This document shows, piece after piece, positions 32,543 to 40,248 of a stretch of 64,000 bases of DNA (position 1 is the first letter of the stretch; the number at the start of each line of letters is the position of its first letter). The stretch spans positions 5,331,501 to 5,395,500 of the forward strand of contig NZ_CP059997.1 of the NCBI RefSeq assembly GCF_018736145.1. The letters are read 5' to 3'. Made by a program: the position numbers and the translations under genes. This stretch comes from Amycolatopsis sp. CA-230715 (GTDB lineage: Bacteria; Actinomycetota; Actinomycetes; Mycobacteriales; Pseudonocardiaceae). Below the pieces are notes generated by a model. That model worked only from the letters and a program-made list of their open reading frames with translations, was not told the DNA's origin and ran no database searches.

Positions 32543-33160
32543 GTGGAGCTGCGGATCCGTGGTGAGCGCGCGGTGTTCGCCGGCGGCGGGGATGACGCGC
32601 GGGAGATCGACCCGCACCACCTGGCGCTCGGCCGAGACCTCGCCGACGCGCTGCACGAATGGGCCCGTGTCGCCGCCGCCGTTTCGCGCGATCGCGACGG
32701 CGCGCCGTCGCCTGGCGAAGCCGCGGCCGTCGTTTCCCAGCGGGGGCGGCAGCTGGCGAGCAGGGTCGCCGCCGCGATGGGCACCCCCGTCGACTACGTC
32801 GACCCGGTCGCGGGCACGACGTCGGTGGTGGCCCCGCCCGAACGCGAGACGAAGGTGTCGTGGCTGCGCAAGGCACTCCCCGAAACCCGGATCGGCGACG
32901 AACCCACGCCGTGGGCGACAGGGCTCGTCGTCTCCGGTTTCGTCGCGGTCGTCGTGATCACCGCGATGGTCGCGCTGGCCGGCACCCTTGCCGACGAGAC
33001 GAGCGGCCTGCTCGCGATCGTCGCCGCACTCGTCGTGTCGGCGGGCCTGGTGCCGTCGCTGTGGCTCGCGCGCCGGATGCCGATCGTCCGTTGGATCGCG
33101 TTGGGCGCGGGTGCTGGGATCGCGCTTTCTTGGATCGGGGTTCTGGTGGTCGCCCTCTAA
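32543..33160 (+). CDS. DUF2537 family membrane protein
   Basis: A 205-residue protein with an N-terminal soluble domain (about 1-120, starting VELRIRGERAVFAGGGDDAREI) and three C-terminal helices (TGLVVSGFVAVVVITAMVALAG, LLAIVAALVVSAGLVPSLWLA, WIALGAGAGIALSWIGVLVVAL). It corresponds in place and layout to Rv0882. I chose the GTG at 32543 because GAGGAGG lies about 9 bases upstream; a TTG at 32507 would extend it by 12 residues. Function unknown. It follows the methylase by 38 bp, so the two are probably one operon. Its end overlaps the convergent YbaB-like gene by 4 bp. Confidence 0.8.
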   Translation: MELRIRGERAVFAGGGDDAREIDPHHLALGRDLADALHEWARVAAAVSRDRDGAPSPGEAAAVVSQRGRQLASRVAAAMGTPVDYVDPVAGTTSVVAPPERETKVSWLRKALPETRIGDEPTPWATGLVVSGFVAVVVITAMVALAGTLADETSGLLAIVAALVVSAGLVPSLWLARRMPIVRWIALGAGAGIALSWIGVLVVAL

Positions 33161-33549
33161 CGGCCGTGGTCGAAGATCGCGACTTCGCCGTCGTCGTAGT
33201 CCTCCGGCGTGTGCTGGGCGCGGCGCCGGACGGGACGTGGTGCGAGCGCGGGCTGCGGGGGCGGAGGCGGCGCGGCGGGCCGGGCCGATGCCGCGGCAGC
33301 CTGGATCGTCGCGGTGATCGCGCGGGACAGCGTAGCCGCGTCGTAGCGCATGGCGTGCTCGGCCAGCCGGACTTCGGCGATCGCGCCGTCGGCCGCGGTG
33401 AGCACGGTGACGGCGCCGTCCGGCGAGGTCGCGCTGCCGGAGACCATGGTCGAGAGGCGGCGGGCGTTCTCCTCCTTGCGCGCCCCGATGGTCCGAAGTT
33501 GCGCGCGCAGTTCCTCGATCAGTTCCGGATTGCTCTGCGTCATCGTCAT
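33157..33549 (-). CDS. YbaB/EbfC-like protein, last gene of T7SS cassette
   Basis: A 130-residue protein whose first 90 residues follow the YbaB/EbfC plan: a long amphipathic helix (NPELIEELRAQLRTIGARKEENARRL), a short beta region (GAVTVLTAADGAIAEVRL) and a second helix. The C-terminus is a Pro-rich tail and acidic end. YbaB proteins form dimeric DNA-binding tweezers, and truncated relatives occur in WXG100/ESX clusters of actinobacteria, where their role is unknown. It is 4 bp downstream of the second membrane paralogue and closes the six-gene operon. Confidence 0.8.
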   Translation of the reverse strand: MTMTQSNPELIEELRAQLRTIGARKEENARRLSTMVSGSATSPDGAVTVLTAADGAIAEVRLAEHAMRYDAATLSRAITATIQAAAASARPAAPPPPPQPALAPRPVRRRAQHTPEDYDDGEVAIFDHGR

Positions 33550-33553
33550 TTCC

Positions 33554-34408
33554 TCATCTCACGCGCTGGAAGACCAGGGTGACGGCCCTCCGGTAGGTCC
33601 GTTGCCGCACGAACCGGTACCCGTGCAGGGTGGCGGCCTGTGCGCACAACAGGTTCGACACGTCGTACAGCCGCCGGTCGAGTTCGACGACGGTGTCCCC
33701 GCTGAAGTGGCTGATCATCAGCGCCGTGCGGGTCGACCGGGGCAGCAACCGGGTGAGCGACACGGCGCCGACGACGATCGCGGCCACGCCGAAGCCGAGC
33801 ACGAAGGCGAGCACCTGGTTGCCGGTCGAGAGACCGACCAGCACAGCCCCGCCGAAGCCCAAGCCGATCAGGAGCCCCGCGATGGTGAGCCACATCGGGT
33901 GCGTGATCGAGCCGAGCCCGGTGCGGCGTGCCACCGCGAGCGGGTTCGAATCAGTCGCCCCGGCGAGCAGGAGTACCTGATCGGTGTCGTCGCCGAGCTT
34001 CGCCGCGATCCGCATCCCGCGCTCGGCGGCGATCTTCGCGACGGTTTCGGAGCGGAGGCGGGCGTCGCGGAGGCTGACCCAGCAGCGTGGTTCCTTCGCC
34101 AGCCTCGCGCGAAGCCGGTTCCGGTCCTTCTCACCGGCCCGTTCGGCCGGTTCGAACACGTAGCCGGGCGGATATGTCCATTGTGGATCGTCGGTGTACC
34201 GCTGCCGGACGCAGTGGAAGGTCAGGACATCGGGGTGCTCCGGCGGTGCCTCGGCGTAGCCCTCCGCCCAGGCGAGGAGCCTGATAGCGGACGGGTCGAG
34301 CCGCCACATCACCGGGGACACGCTCACCACCGGCTGCCCGGCGAACTGCTGCTCGCGCACCTGGCCGAGCGTGGTCGCCAGTACGTCCGCTTCGTCGGGG
34401 AAGAACAT
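33554..34408 (-). CDS. Cassette membrane protein B (paralogue of upstream gene)
   Basis: A 284-residue protein with a 155-residue N-terminal soluble domain (MWRLDPSAIRLLAWAEGYAE, then WVSLRDARLRSETVAKIAAERGM), a pair of membrane helices (MWLTIAGLLIGLGFGGAVLVGL and VLAFVLGFGVAAIVVGAVSL) and an 80-residue C-terminal domain (TRLLPRSTRTALMISHFSGDT, LHGYRFVRQRTYR). The same blocks occur in the same order in the gene just upstream, so the two are a tandem duplication. No known family. I start at the ATG at 34408 because it sits 4 bp after the upstream stop. Confidence 0.75.
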   Translation of the reverse strand: MFFPDEADVLATTLGQVREQQFAGQPVVSVSPVMWRLDPSAIRLLAWAEGYAEAPPEHPDVLTFHCVRQRYTDDPQWTYPPGYVFEPAERAGEKDRNRLRARLAKEPRCWVSLRDARLRSETVAKIAAERGMRIAAKLGDDTDQVLLLAGATDSNPLAVARRTGLGSITHPMWLTIAGLLIGLGFGGAVLVGLSTGNQVLAFVLGFGVAAIVVGAVSLTRLLPRSTRTALMISHFSGDTVVELDRRLYDVSNLLCAQAATLHGYRFVRQRTYRRAVTLVFQRVR

Positions 34409-34412
34409 CCCG

Positions 34413-35255
34413 TCACCGGATCCGCTGGAACGTGATCGTCGTGCCGAGCATGCCGATGTTGCCTTCCTGCCGGAACCGGTACCCGTAGATCTCACCGGCC
34501 TGGCACAGCAGCTTCACGGTGAAACCGAACCAGACCGTCAACACGGTCCTGAACGGCCGCCCGTCGAAATCCCGCAGCAGCAGGCTCGCCCGCTTCGAAC
34601 GCGGGAGCAGGCGGGGGAAGGTCAAGATCGCCGCGGTGCCAGCAAACGCACAGGGGAACAACACCGCCGCGGCGGGCTGGCGGTCGTGGTAGGCGAGCAG
34701 CGCACCGGTCAGGCACACGGCCGCGAAGACGAACGCGCCGATGAAGATCAGCATCCCGGACGAGGGCCGGAGCGAGCCTCGGCGCGGCTGGGCGACCGGA
34801 TCGGTGATGGTGGTCTTGGCGAGCAACAGGATCTGGTCGGTTTCGTCCCCCAGCTCCCACGCGAGGCGCATCCCGTGCGCCTCGGCCGTGCGCAGCACGG
34901 TTTCGCGCGGCAGCTTGATGTCGCGAAGGCTCACCCAGAACCGGTCGCGGTTCTGGATCTTCGCGCGCAGTCGTTTTTCCGCGGCGGGGGTGGCTTCATC
35001 CGGCGGGTGGTCGTAGCGGTGGCCGGGCGGATGCGTCCACCGGTTCGGATCCGGGCGGATGCACTGGAAGCTCAGCACGGCGGGGTGCGGCGCCGCGATC
35101 TCGGCGTACCCCTCGGCCCAGGCGATCTGCCGGACGGACAACGGATCGAGTTGCCACCGGTCCGGTGCGACGACGACCTGAGGCTTCCCGTCGAACTCTT
35201 CGGCACGGAGCCGCCAGCGCAAGGAGTCGCGCTCGCTCTCCTGAATGGACTTCAC
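34413..35255 (-). CDS. Cassette membrane protein A (paralogue of downstream gene)
   Basis: A 280-residue protein with the same architecture as its downstream neighbour: soluble N-terminal domain (RWQLDPLSVRQIAWAEGYAE, WVSLRDIKLPRETVLRTAEAHGM, ELGDETDQILLLA), two membrane helices (MLIFIGAFVFAAVCLTGALLAY, AAVLFPCAFAGTAAILTF) and a C-terminal domain (PRLLPRSKRASLLLRDFDGRPF, IYGYRFRQEGNIG). The charge pattern suggests both soluble ends face the cytoplasm. It may be a membrane component or adaptor that serves the WXG proteins encoded upstream; this is inferred from context only. It is 6 bp downstream of the previous gene. Confidence 0.75.
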   Translation of the reverse strand: MKSIQESERDSLRWRLRAEEFDGKPQVVVAPDRWQLDPLSVRQIAWAEGYAEIAAPHPAVLSFQCIRPDPNRWTHPPGHRYDHPPDEATPAAEKRLRAKIQNRDRFWVSLRDIKLPRETVLRTAEAHGMRLAWELGDETDQILLLAKTTITDPVAQPRRGSLRPSSGMLIFIGAFVFAAVCLTGALLAYHDRQPAAAVLFPCAFAGTAAILTFPRLLPRSKRASLLLRDFDGRPFRTVLTVWFGFTVKLLCQAGEIYGYRFRQEGNIGMLGTTITFQRIR

Positions 35256-35261
35256 CGCGGC

Positions 35262-35876
35262 TCAGCCGATCGTGAGGCTTCGCGCGATGCGCCCTGCCTG
35301 GTCGGCGATTTCCGGCCACCCGTCCGCCGTGTCGGCGCTGACGCTTAGCACCGCCAGCGCACGTCCGCTCGGCAGCGGGATCTGGAACTCGGCGCGGCAG
35401 GTCGGCCTGACCACCTCGGCCGGTTCTCCGGTGACCTCCGGTGGCAGCCGGAATTCACCGATGACCAGTCCGGCCACCGCGGGGCCGATCGGCAGTCGGA
35501 TCACCCGGCTGTCGGCACCGGGGTGCCGTTCGCGGAACTCCGCGTGCAGATCGCCAGCCACGACGTCCAGGTTGTTCGCGACCAGCGCCAGATCCGGGCC
35601 GTTGAGCGGGACCAGCGCCAAGGCCACGGTGGCCAGCACGGGCTCGGTGCCCGTCGCGAACTTGCCGAACAACACGACGTGCTGCGGTCGCAGCCAGTCG
35701 GCGAACACGGCGAGATAGCTCGCCAGCTCCTGTTCGGACTGCCCGCTTTGCTGCGCTGTCAGCGCGCTGACCCGCCGGATTTCGTCGGCATCCGTGTCGA
35801 TGTCTCCGGTGAGCCGCATCCCGGAGAATCCCGGCGGCAGATCCACGCTCAACCGAGGCGTATCGGTACTGGTCAC
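35262..35876 (-). CDS. Cassette cytosolic protein, unknown family
   Basis: A 204-residue protein with no signal peptide or membrane helix and no recognised domain. It has alternating beta-like and helical stretches (LPPGFSGMRLTGDIDTDADEIRRVSAL, ELASYLAVFADWLRPQHVVLFGKFATG, RALAVLSVSADTADGWPEIADQAGRIARSL). The GTG at 35876 overlaps the upstream stop as GTGA, so translation is coupled to the T7SS-substrate gene; a GTG three codons earlier is possible. Being tied between secreted-type proteins and the membrane pair, it may be a chaperone or adaptor, analogous in position to EspG; there is no sequence support for that. Confidence 0.7.
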   Translation of the reverse strand: MTSTDTPRLSVDLPPGFSGMRLTGDIDTDADEIRRVSALTAQQSGQSEQELASYLAVFADWLRPQHVVLFGKFATGTEPVLATVALALVPLNGPDLALVANNLDVVAGDLHAEFRERHPGADSRVIRLPIGPAVAGLVIGEFRLPPEVTGEPAEVVRPTCRAEFQIPLPSGRALAVLSVSADTADGWPEIADQAGRIARSLTIG

Positions 35877-37114
35877 TGGTCCCACACCTCGTGCTCGTCA
35901 CGCTCGCGCACGCGTTCCGGCGCGTTGTCCGCGTCTTGTCCTTGGTCGACGGCGTTCCACAGCGCGATGGCCGTGGCCGTGCCGGGCAGCGCGAACCCGG
36001 TGGTGGCCGCCGCTGCCTCGATTGCCGCCTGCGTCTCGTTCTGCGGCTTCCAGTAGTTCTCGAAATCACCGATCGGTCCGTCGAACGCTCGACCGATGGA
36101 GCGGGCACCCGCATCACCGCCGAGTTGCTCTCCCAGCAAGGCAAAACCGCCGAACTTCACCGCGAGGTCGGCCTCGGGGGGCGCGAGGGCACCGACCGCC
36201 GACATGGCCGTCCCCAGCGCGTCGAACACGTACGTCTCCGGTTTCACATCGGCTCCCGCTGCTCCGGCCACGGCGTGCCCGAGCGTCGCGGTGAGTCCGA
36301 GTCCGGTGCCGACCGCCCCGAAGACCTCGCCGACGGGAGGTGGGAGGAACCCGCCAATGAACCCGAGTGCGTTGCCGATGTCGCCGAGCACGTCGGAGAT
36401 CTTCGCGATGACGTTGGCGTGATCGGCGATGAAGTTGCCGATCTGGTCGGCGATGTCGCCGATGCCGTTGGCGAGATCGCCCAGCGCGCCGAGTGCGCCG
36501 TCGATCATCTTGCCGAGCAGGCTCGGTTCGTCGGGGGCCAGTTCGCGCGCCTTGTCCAGCATCACCGCGATGCCGTCGGCGACGCGGTCGTGCTGTTCGA
36601 GCAGCCGCTTCGCTTCGTCCTGAATGGACACACAGGCGCCCATCGAGGCGGTGAGCTGGTTGTGCGCGTTCGTCAGCAGTTGCTGCGCGGCGTTCAGCGA
36701 AGCCTGGTCCGGGAAGGTCTGGTCGGCGAGCCGGAGGTCCGGGTTCTGCTGTGCCTGCCTGGCTTCCTGTGCGGCCTTCTGCGCGCGTACTTCCAACTCG
36801 CGAGCTTGGCGCTGCAGCTCGGTGAGGTCGTCGTTCCAGTTCTGGAGCGCCTTCGCGGCCTTGAGCATCGAATCGGCCGCGTCGCCGAGGTACTCGGGGA
36901 GCTTGCCCACGCGGCGCGCGAACGCGTCACTCGCCTGGCCCTGCCAGATCTCGCCCTGCTTGTTGACGATGTTCTCGAGCGCTTGTTTCGCGTCGGCCAG
37001 GTCGGAGCCGACCTTCTGGTACTTCTCGGTCAGGTCGCCGATCGGGCCGAGCTTGCCCGGCGCGGGGTCGAAGCCGAGCGCGGGAAACCCGGTCTCCAGG
37101 GGCATGGTGCTCAT
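35873..37114 (-). CDS. Large WXG-like putative T7SS substrate
   Basis: A 413-residue protein. Residues 25-125 form a long helical hairpin with the turn EIWQGQASDAF, the W-x-G motif of WXG100-type type VII secretion substrates, followed by a Gln/Ala-rich coiled region. Residues 195-330 are Gly/Ala/Ile-rich helical sequence (IGDIADQIGNFIADHANVI, LGFIGGFLPPPVGEVFGAVGTGLGL) of the kind found in the middle of PPE- and LXG-like proteins. The last 80 residues are hydrophilic (WKPQNETQAAIEAAAATTGF). No toxin motif is recognised. The start ATG overlaps the upstream small WXG gene by 4 bp (ATGA). Confidence 0.8.
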   Translation of the reverse strand: MSTMPLETGFPALGFDPAPGKLGPIGDLTEKYQKVGSDLADAKQALENIVNKQGEIWQGQASDAFARRVGKLPEYLGDAADSMLKAAKALQNWNDDLTELQRQARELEVRAQKAAQEARQAQQNPDLRLADQTFPDQASLNAAQQLLTNAHNQLTASMGACVSIQDEAKRLLEQHDRVADGIAVMLDKARELAPDEPSLLGKMIDGALGALGDLANGIGDIADQIGNFIADHANVIAKISDVLGDIGNALGFIGGFLPPPVGEVFGAVGTGLGLTATLGHAVAGAAGADVKPETYVFDALGTAMSAVGALAPPEADLAVKFGGFALLGEQLGGDAGARSIGRAFDGPIGDFENYWKPQNETQAAIEAAAATTGFALPGTATAIALWNAVDQGQDADNAPERVRERDEHEVWDQ

Positions 37115-37629
37115 CGATCGACGTCCTCGGCCATCTGCTGGAGCTGCTTCTCGGACATACCGCCGGTGATGCCGCCGCCTTCCGGAGTGGCGCCGTCGAG
37201 CATGTGCTGAAGCCTGCTTTTCGGCATGCCGCCGGTGTAACCGCCCCCCTCGGGGCCTGGGGGCGAATTCAGCTCGCCCGGGGCGCCGACGATGCCTCCG
37301 CCGGTGTCCGCGCCCACGATCTTGCCGCCGTCCGCGCCGCCGATGGACCGGAAGACATCGCTGTACTTCCGCTCCAGCTCTTCGTACTTCGACTTGGCCT
37401 TCTTCAGCCGCTCGGTGATGTCCTCCGAGGCCTTACCGAGCTGTTCGATCCCGTAGTCCCACGATTCCTCGAAGTCGGCGCCGGCTTTGGCCAGTGTCGC
37501 CGAGCCGAGGTGGCTGACCCCGCTGAACGAGCTGAGTTGCTTGTTCGCGTCGGTCATCCGGTCCGCGGCGGTTTCGAGTTCGCCGATGAGCTTGCCCAGC
37601 TCGTCGATCTGGAGCCGGTAACCGTCCAT
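37111..37629 (-). CDS. Small WXG100-like protein with duplicated TGGM tail
   Basis: A 172-residue protein, first gene of the cassette. Residues 1-95 form an ESAT-6-like helical hairpin (LQIDELGKLIGELETAADRM, then ESWDYGIEQLGKASEDITERLKKAKSKYEEL) with a Trp in the turn. Residues 100-172 are Gly-rich and contain a motif twice: PEGGGYTGGMPKSRLQHM and PEGGGITGGMSEKQLQQM. Such a tail is not part of the standard 100-residue WXG fold. It is likely the partner of the large WXG protein in a secreted heterodimer (inference). The promoter must lie in the 78-bp gap shared with the divergent MmcQ gene. Confidence 0.8.
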   Translation of the reverse strand: MDGYRLQIDELGKLIGELETAADRMTDANKQLSSFSGVSHLGSATLAKAGADFEESWDYGIEQLGKASEDITERLKKAKSKYEELERKYSDVFRSIGGADGGKIVGADTGGGIVGAPGELNSPPGPEGGGYTGGMPKSRLQHMLDGATPEGGGITGGMSEKQLQQMAEDVDR

Positions 37630-37695
37630 GATCGCCCCCTCTCCCTGAGCGAGCAGCCTAATCGACGGCATTCGCCGTCCGGAGGCCGTTCCGGG

Positions 37696-37701
37696 CATAA
37701 T
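37696..37701 (+). promoter_or_regulatory. -10 element of leaderless MmcQ transcript
   Basis: CATAAT ends 6 bases before the GTG at 37708 and no ribosome-binding site is present, which suggests a leaderless transcript. Confidence 0.5.
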
Positions 37702-37707
37702 TCGCCC

Positions 37708-38064
37708 GTGGCGAAGGACACGCTGAATTCGTTGAGGCGGGTGTGCATGGCGCTCCCGGAGGCGACCGAGCGGCTCAGCCACGGCGAGCCCGCGTGGTTC
37801 GTGCGCGGCAAGAAGCTGTTCGTGATGTACGCCGACCAGCACCACGACGACCGGCTCGGGTTCTGGTGCCCCGCGCCGCCGGGGGTGCAGGTGGACTTGG
37901 TCGCGAACGAGCCGGAGCGCTTCTACCGGCCGCCGTACGTCGGGCACCGCGGCTGGCTCGGGGTACGGCTCGACGTGGATGTCGACTGGGACGAGATCGC
38001 GGCGATCGTCCGCGAGGCCTACACGGTCGTCGCGCCGAAAAGCCTGGTGGCGCGGCTCGGGTAG
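37708..38064 (+). CDS. MmcQ/YjbR family protein
   Basis: A 118-residue protein of the MmcQ/YjbR fold, a small DNA-binding-like domain of unknown role. Recognisable blocks are LPEATERLSHGEPAWFVRGKKLFVMYA, a beta-rich middle (RLGFWCPAPPGVQVDLVANEPERFYRPPYVG) and the C-terminal HRGWLGVRLD with DWDEIAAIVREAYTVVAPKSLV. The GTG start at 37708 lies just behind a -10-like CATAAT. It diverges from the T7SS cassette and ends 3 bp before the convergent sepH stop. Confidence 0.88.
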   Translation: MAKDTLNSLRRVCMALPEATERLSHGEPAWFVRGKKLFVMYADQHHDDRLGFWCPAPPGVQVDLVANEPERFYRPPYVGHRGWLGVRLDVDVDWDEIAAIVREAYTVVAPKSLVARLG

Positions 38065-38067
38065 AGG

Positions 38068-38904
38068 TCAGCCGCGCTGCGAGCGCACGCCGAGGAGCAC
38101 GTCCTCCCACGAGGGGACGATCGGGTGGTTCTTCTTGCTCTTCGGGCGAGCCGGTTCGGGCTTGGCCTCCGCGGAGTCGGCGGGGGCTTCGGCTGGCTCT
38201 TCGGCAGGCACGCGCGGGATTTCCCTGGTGTCGTCGTCCTGCGGGTCCGGGGCTCCGTCCAGCGAGGATTCGAGCGTCGGCTGGTCGTCCTCGGAGACCG
38301 CGCGCAGGGTCCGCGGCTGGCGGTGCGCGTTCGGGTTGAGCAGGTCCTCGGCGGGTTCGTCGAGCGCGGTCACCGTGCCGCCGTGCGCGCCGGGCGAGAA
38401 CGCCCAGTGCGCGGCGTTGTCCGAGCGGCCGGCCTGCCACTGCAGGCCGACGACCCACTTGCCGTCGTCGCCCTTCCACGAGTCCCAGGTGGCCTGGGTG
38501 TAGTCCTGGCCGCGGACACCGAAGGCGTAGTGCACGACCTCGCCGAGCGTGCGCACGTCGGGGCCGTCCTCGCGCACCGGGTGCGCATGCTGGGCCAGCT
38601 CCGCGGTGCGGGAGCGTTCGAGCAGCACGGGGTAGGCGAACCGCTCCACTCGCTGCTCCGGCACGCCTGCCGAAGTCGCGACCTGCTCGACCGATTCACC
38701 GGCCCTGATCCGTGCCTGGATCTCGCGTGGCCGCATCTGGCTCTCCAACTCGATCTCGATCTGCCCGAGCCTGGTGATGTCACCCCTCGCCGCCGCACGA
38801 AGTCTCTCATCGGCGGGCAGCAGGAACCGCTCACGGCGCGCCGGGTCTTCGCACACGATGGACTTACCGTCCTCGTGCAGCCCGACCACCCGTAGCGCTC
38901 GCAT
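38068..38904 (-). CDS. sepH: Septation protein SepH (DUF3071)
   Basis: A 278-residue cytosolic cell-division protein. The N-terminal DUF3071 domain (RALRVVGLHEDGKSIVCEDP, FLLPADERLRAAARGD, a helix-turn-helix at VEQVATSAGVPEQRVERFAYPVLLERSRTAELA) is clear; the middle has WVVGLQWQAGRSDNAAHWAFSP, and the C-terminus is acidic and Pro/Glu-rich ending in KNHPIVPSWEDVLLGVRSQRG, the conserved tail. SepH of Streptomyces and mycobacteria binds FtsZ and stimulates its assembly. In M. tuberculosis it precedes serC (Rv0883c-Rv0884c); here 7 kb of other genes separate them. The ATG at 38904 matches the family start. Confidence 0.93.
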   Translation of the reverse strand: MRALRVVGLHEDGKSIVCEDPARRERFLLPADERLRAAARGDITRLGQIEIELESQMRPREIQARIRAGESVEQVATSAGVPEQRVERFAYPVLLERSRTAELAQHAHPVREDGPDVRTLGEVVHYAFGVRGQDYTQATWDSWKGDDGKWVVGLQWQAGRSDNAAHWAFSPGAHGGTVTALDEPAEDLLNPNAHRQPRTLRAVSEDDQPTLESSLDGAPDPQDDDTREIPRVPAEEPAEAPADSAEAKPEPARPKSKKNHPIVPSWEDVLLGVRSQRG

Positions 38905-39075
38905 GCCCGCCTCCCGTGAGACTTCACCTTTGTGGGTGTCCACGGTAGAGCGGCGCGTCGCCTTGACGGGTGAGGCGCGCCGATCCAAGGTGGATCCTTT
39001 TTCGATCATGAACGACGGGGACGCGCACGCGGATGAGGACGCGCCGTGAGCGGGCCGTCACGAAAAGGGGAACTT

Positions 39076-40248
39076 TCAGCCGGGCAGCCGCACCGCGACG
39101 ACCAGTCCGCCCTGCTCGCCCGCCTCGGCGTGCACGGTGCCGCCGTGCGCCTGAACCACCGAGCGCACGATCGAAAGCCCGAGCCCGGCGTTGCGGCTGT
39201 CCCCGGTGCGCTCGGTGAGGCGCCGGAACGGTTCGAAGAGCTGCGGAACGGCACCCGGGTCGACCGGAACACCGGTGTTGCGGACGACGAGCGCCGGATC
39301 GGATCCGACTTCGACGACCACCGAACCGCCCTCGTGGTTGTAGGTGATCGCGTTGTCGACGAGGTTCGTCAGGAGCCGCTCCAGCAGCACCGGATCACCC
39401 GCGACCGTGCGCGGGACCGCGTTGACGCTCACCGTGACGTTCTTTTCGTTGGCGCGCGCCTGCACGGAGCGGGCGACGTGCTCGGCGACCTCGTCGAGCC
39501 GGACCGGGGTCCGCGAAGTGAGGCCGCGGTCGCTGCGCGCCAGCACGAGCAGGCCCTCGATCATGCGCTCGCTGCGTTCGTTCGTGTAGAGCAGTTGCTG
39601 CCCGAGCTTGCGCACTTCGGGGGTCGCGTCCGGATCGGCGAGCGCCACTTCGATGAGTGTCCGCTGGACGGCCAGTGGCGTGCGCAGTTCGTGGGAAGCG
39701 TTGGCGACAAAGCGTTTCTGGCTGTCGAACGAGACGGCGAGCCGGTCGAGCATGCCGTCGAAGGTGTCGGCCAGTTCCTTCAGCTCGTCGGGCGGGCCGT
39801 CGAGGTTGATCCGGCGGTCGAGGTTGCGCGCGCCGAGCCTGCGCGCGGTCGAGGTGATCGCGTGGATCGGGTGCAGCGCCCTGCCGGAGACCACCCAGCC
39901 GAGCGCCACCGCCAGCGCGGCCGCGATGACCAGCGCGAGCACCGAGGTGAGCACGAGCTGGGACAGCGTGGACGAGCGGTAGTCCGTCAGCGAGCCGCTG
40001 ACCACCTGGAGGGCTTCGTCCGCCGGGACGGTCCTGGCAGGCGCGATGGGCGTGCCCTCGGTCGGCGCGGCCAGCCTCATCGCTGGGCCCAGTGCCGCCG
40101 TCGCGGTGCGCGCGTAGTTGCCGACCTCCGGCAGCGAGCCGCTCACCAGTATGTAGTTGACGATCAGCAGCACGGCGCCGATGAGCAGGAACAACCCGCC
40201 GTAGACGAAGGTGAGCCTGCCGCGCAGCGTCAGCTTGAGGTCCTTCAT
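39076..40248 (-). CDS. Sensor histidine kinase (HAMP, HisKA, HATPase)
   Basis: A 390-residue membrane kinase: helix at 11-33, an extracytoplasmic loop of about 65 residues, a helix at 98-120, HAMP (PIHAITSTARRLGARNLDRR), the phospho-acceptor His186 in ASHELRTPL, and an ATPase domain (LLTNLVDNAITYN, GLGLSIVRSVVQAHGG). The ATG overlaps the response-regulator stop (ATGA). Together they diverge from a lipoprotein/adaptor/ABC operon, the standard layout of systems that sense envelope stress or antimicrobial peptides. Confidence 0.95.
   Translation of the reverse strand: MKDLKLTLRGRLTFVYGGLFLLIGAVLLIVNYILVSGSLPEVGNYARTATAALGPAMRLAAPTEGTPIAPARTVPADEALQVVSGSLTDYRSSTLSQLVLTSVLALVIAAALAVALGWVVSGRALHPIHAITSTARRLGARNLDRRINLDGPPDELKELADTFDGMLDRLAVSFDSQKRFVANASHELRTPLAVQRTLIEVALADPDATPEVRKLGQQLLYTNERSERMIEGLLVLARSDRGLTSRTPVRLDEVAEHVARSVQARANEKNVTVSVNAVPRTVAGDPVLLERLLTNLVDNAITYNHEGGSVVVEVGSDPALVVRNTGVPVDPGAVPQLFEPFRRLTERTGDSRNAGLGLSIVRSVVQAHGGTVHAEAGEQGGLVVAVRLPG

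Noticed and set aside
35891..37210. 439-codon open frame opposite the T7SS cassette
   Set aside because: Antisense shadow of the WXG-like gene; no start signal, biased composition, no recognisable domain.
38980..39000. GATCC-AAGGT-GGATC hairpin followed by five T residues
   Set aside because: It has the form of a plus-strand terminator, but no plus-strand gene ends here; it lies upstream of sepH on the other strand, so no role is claimed.
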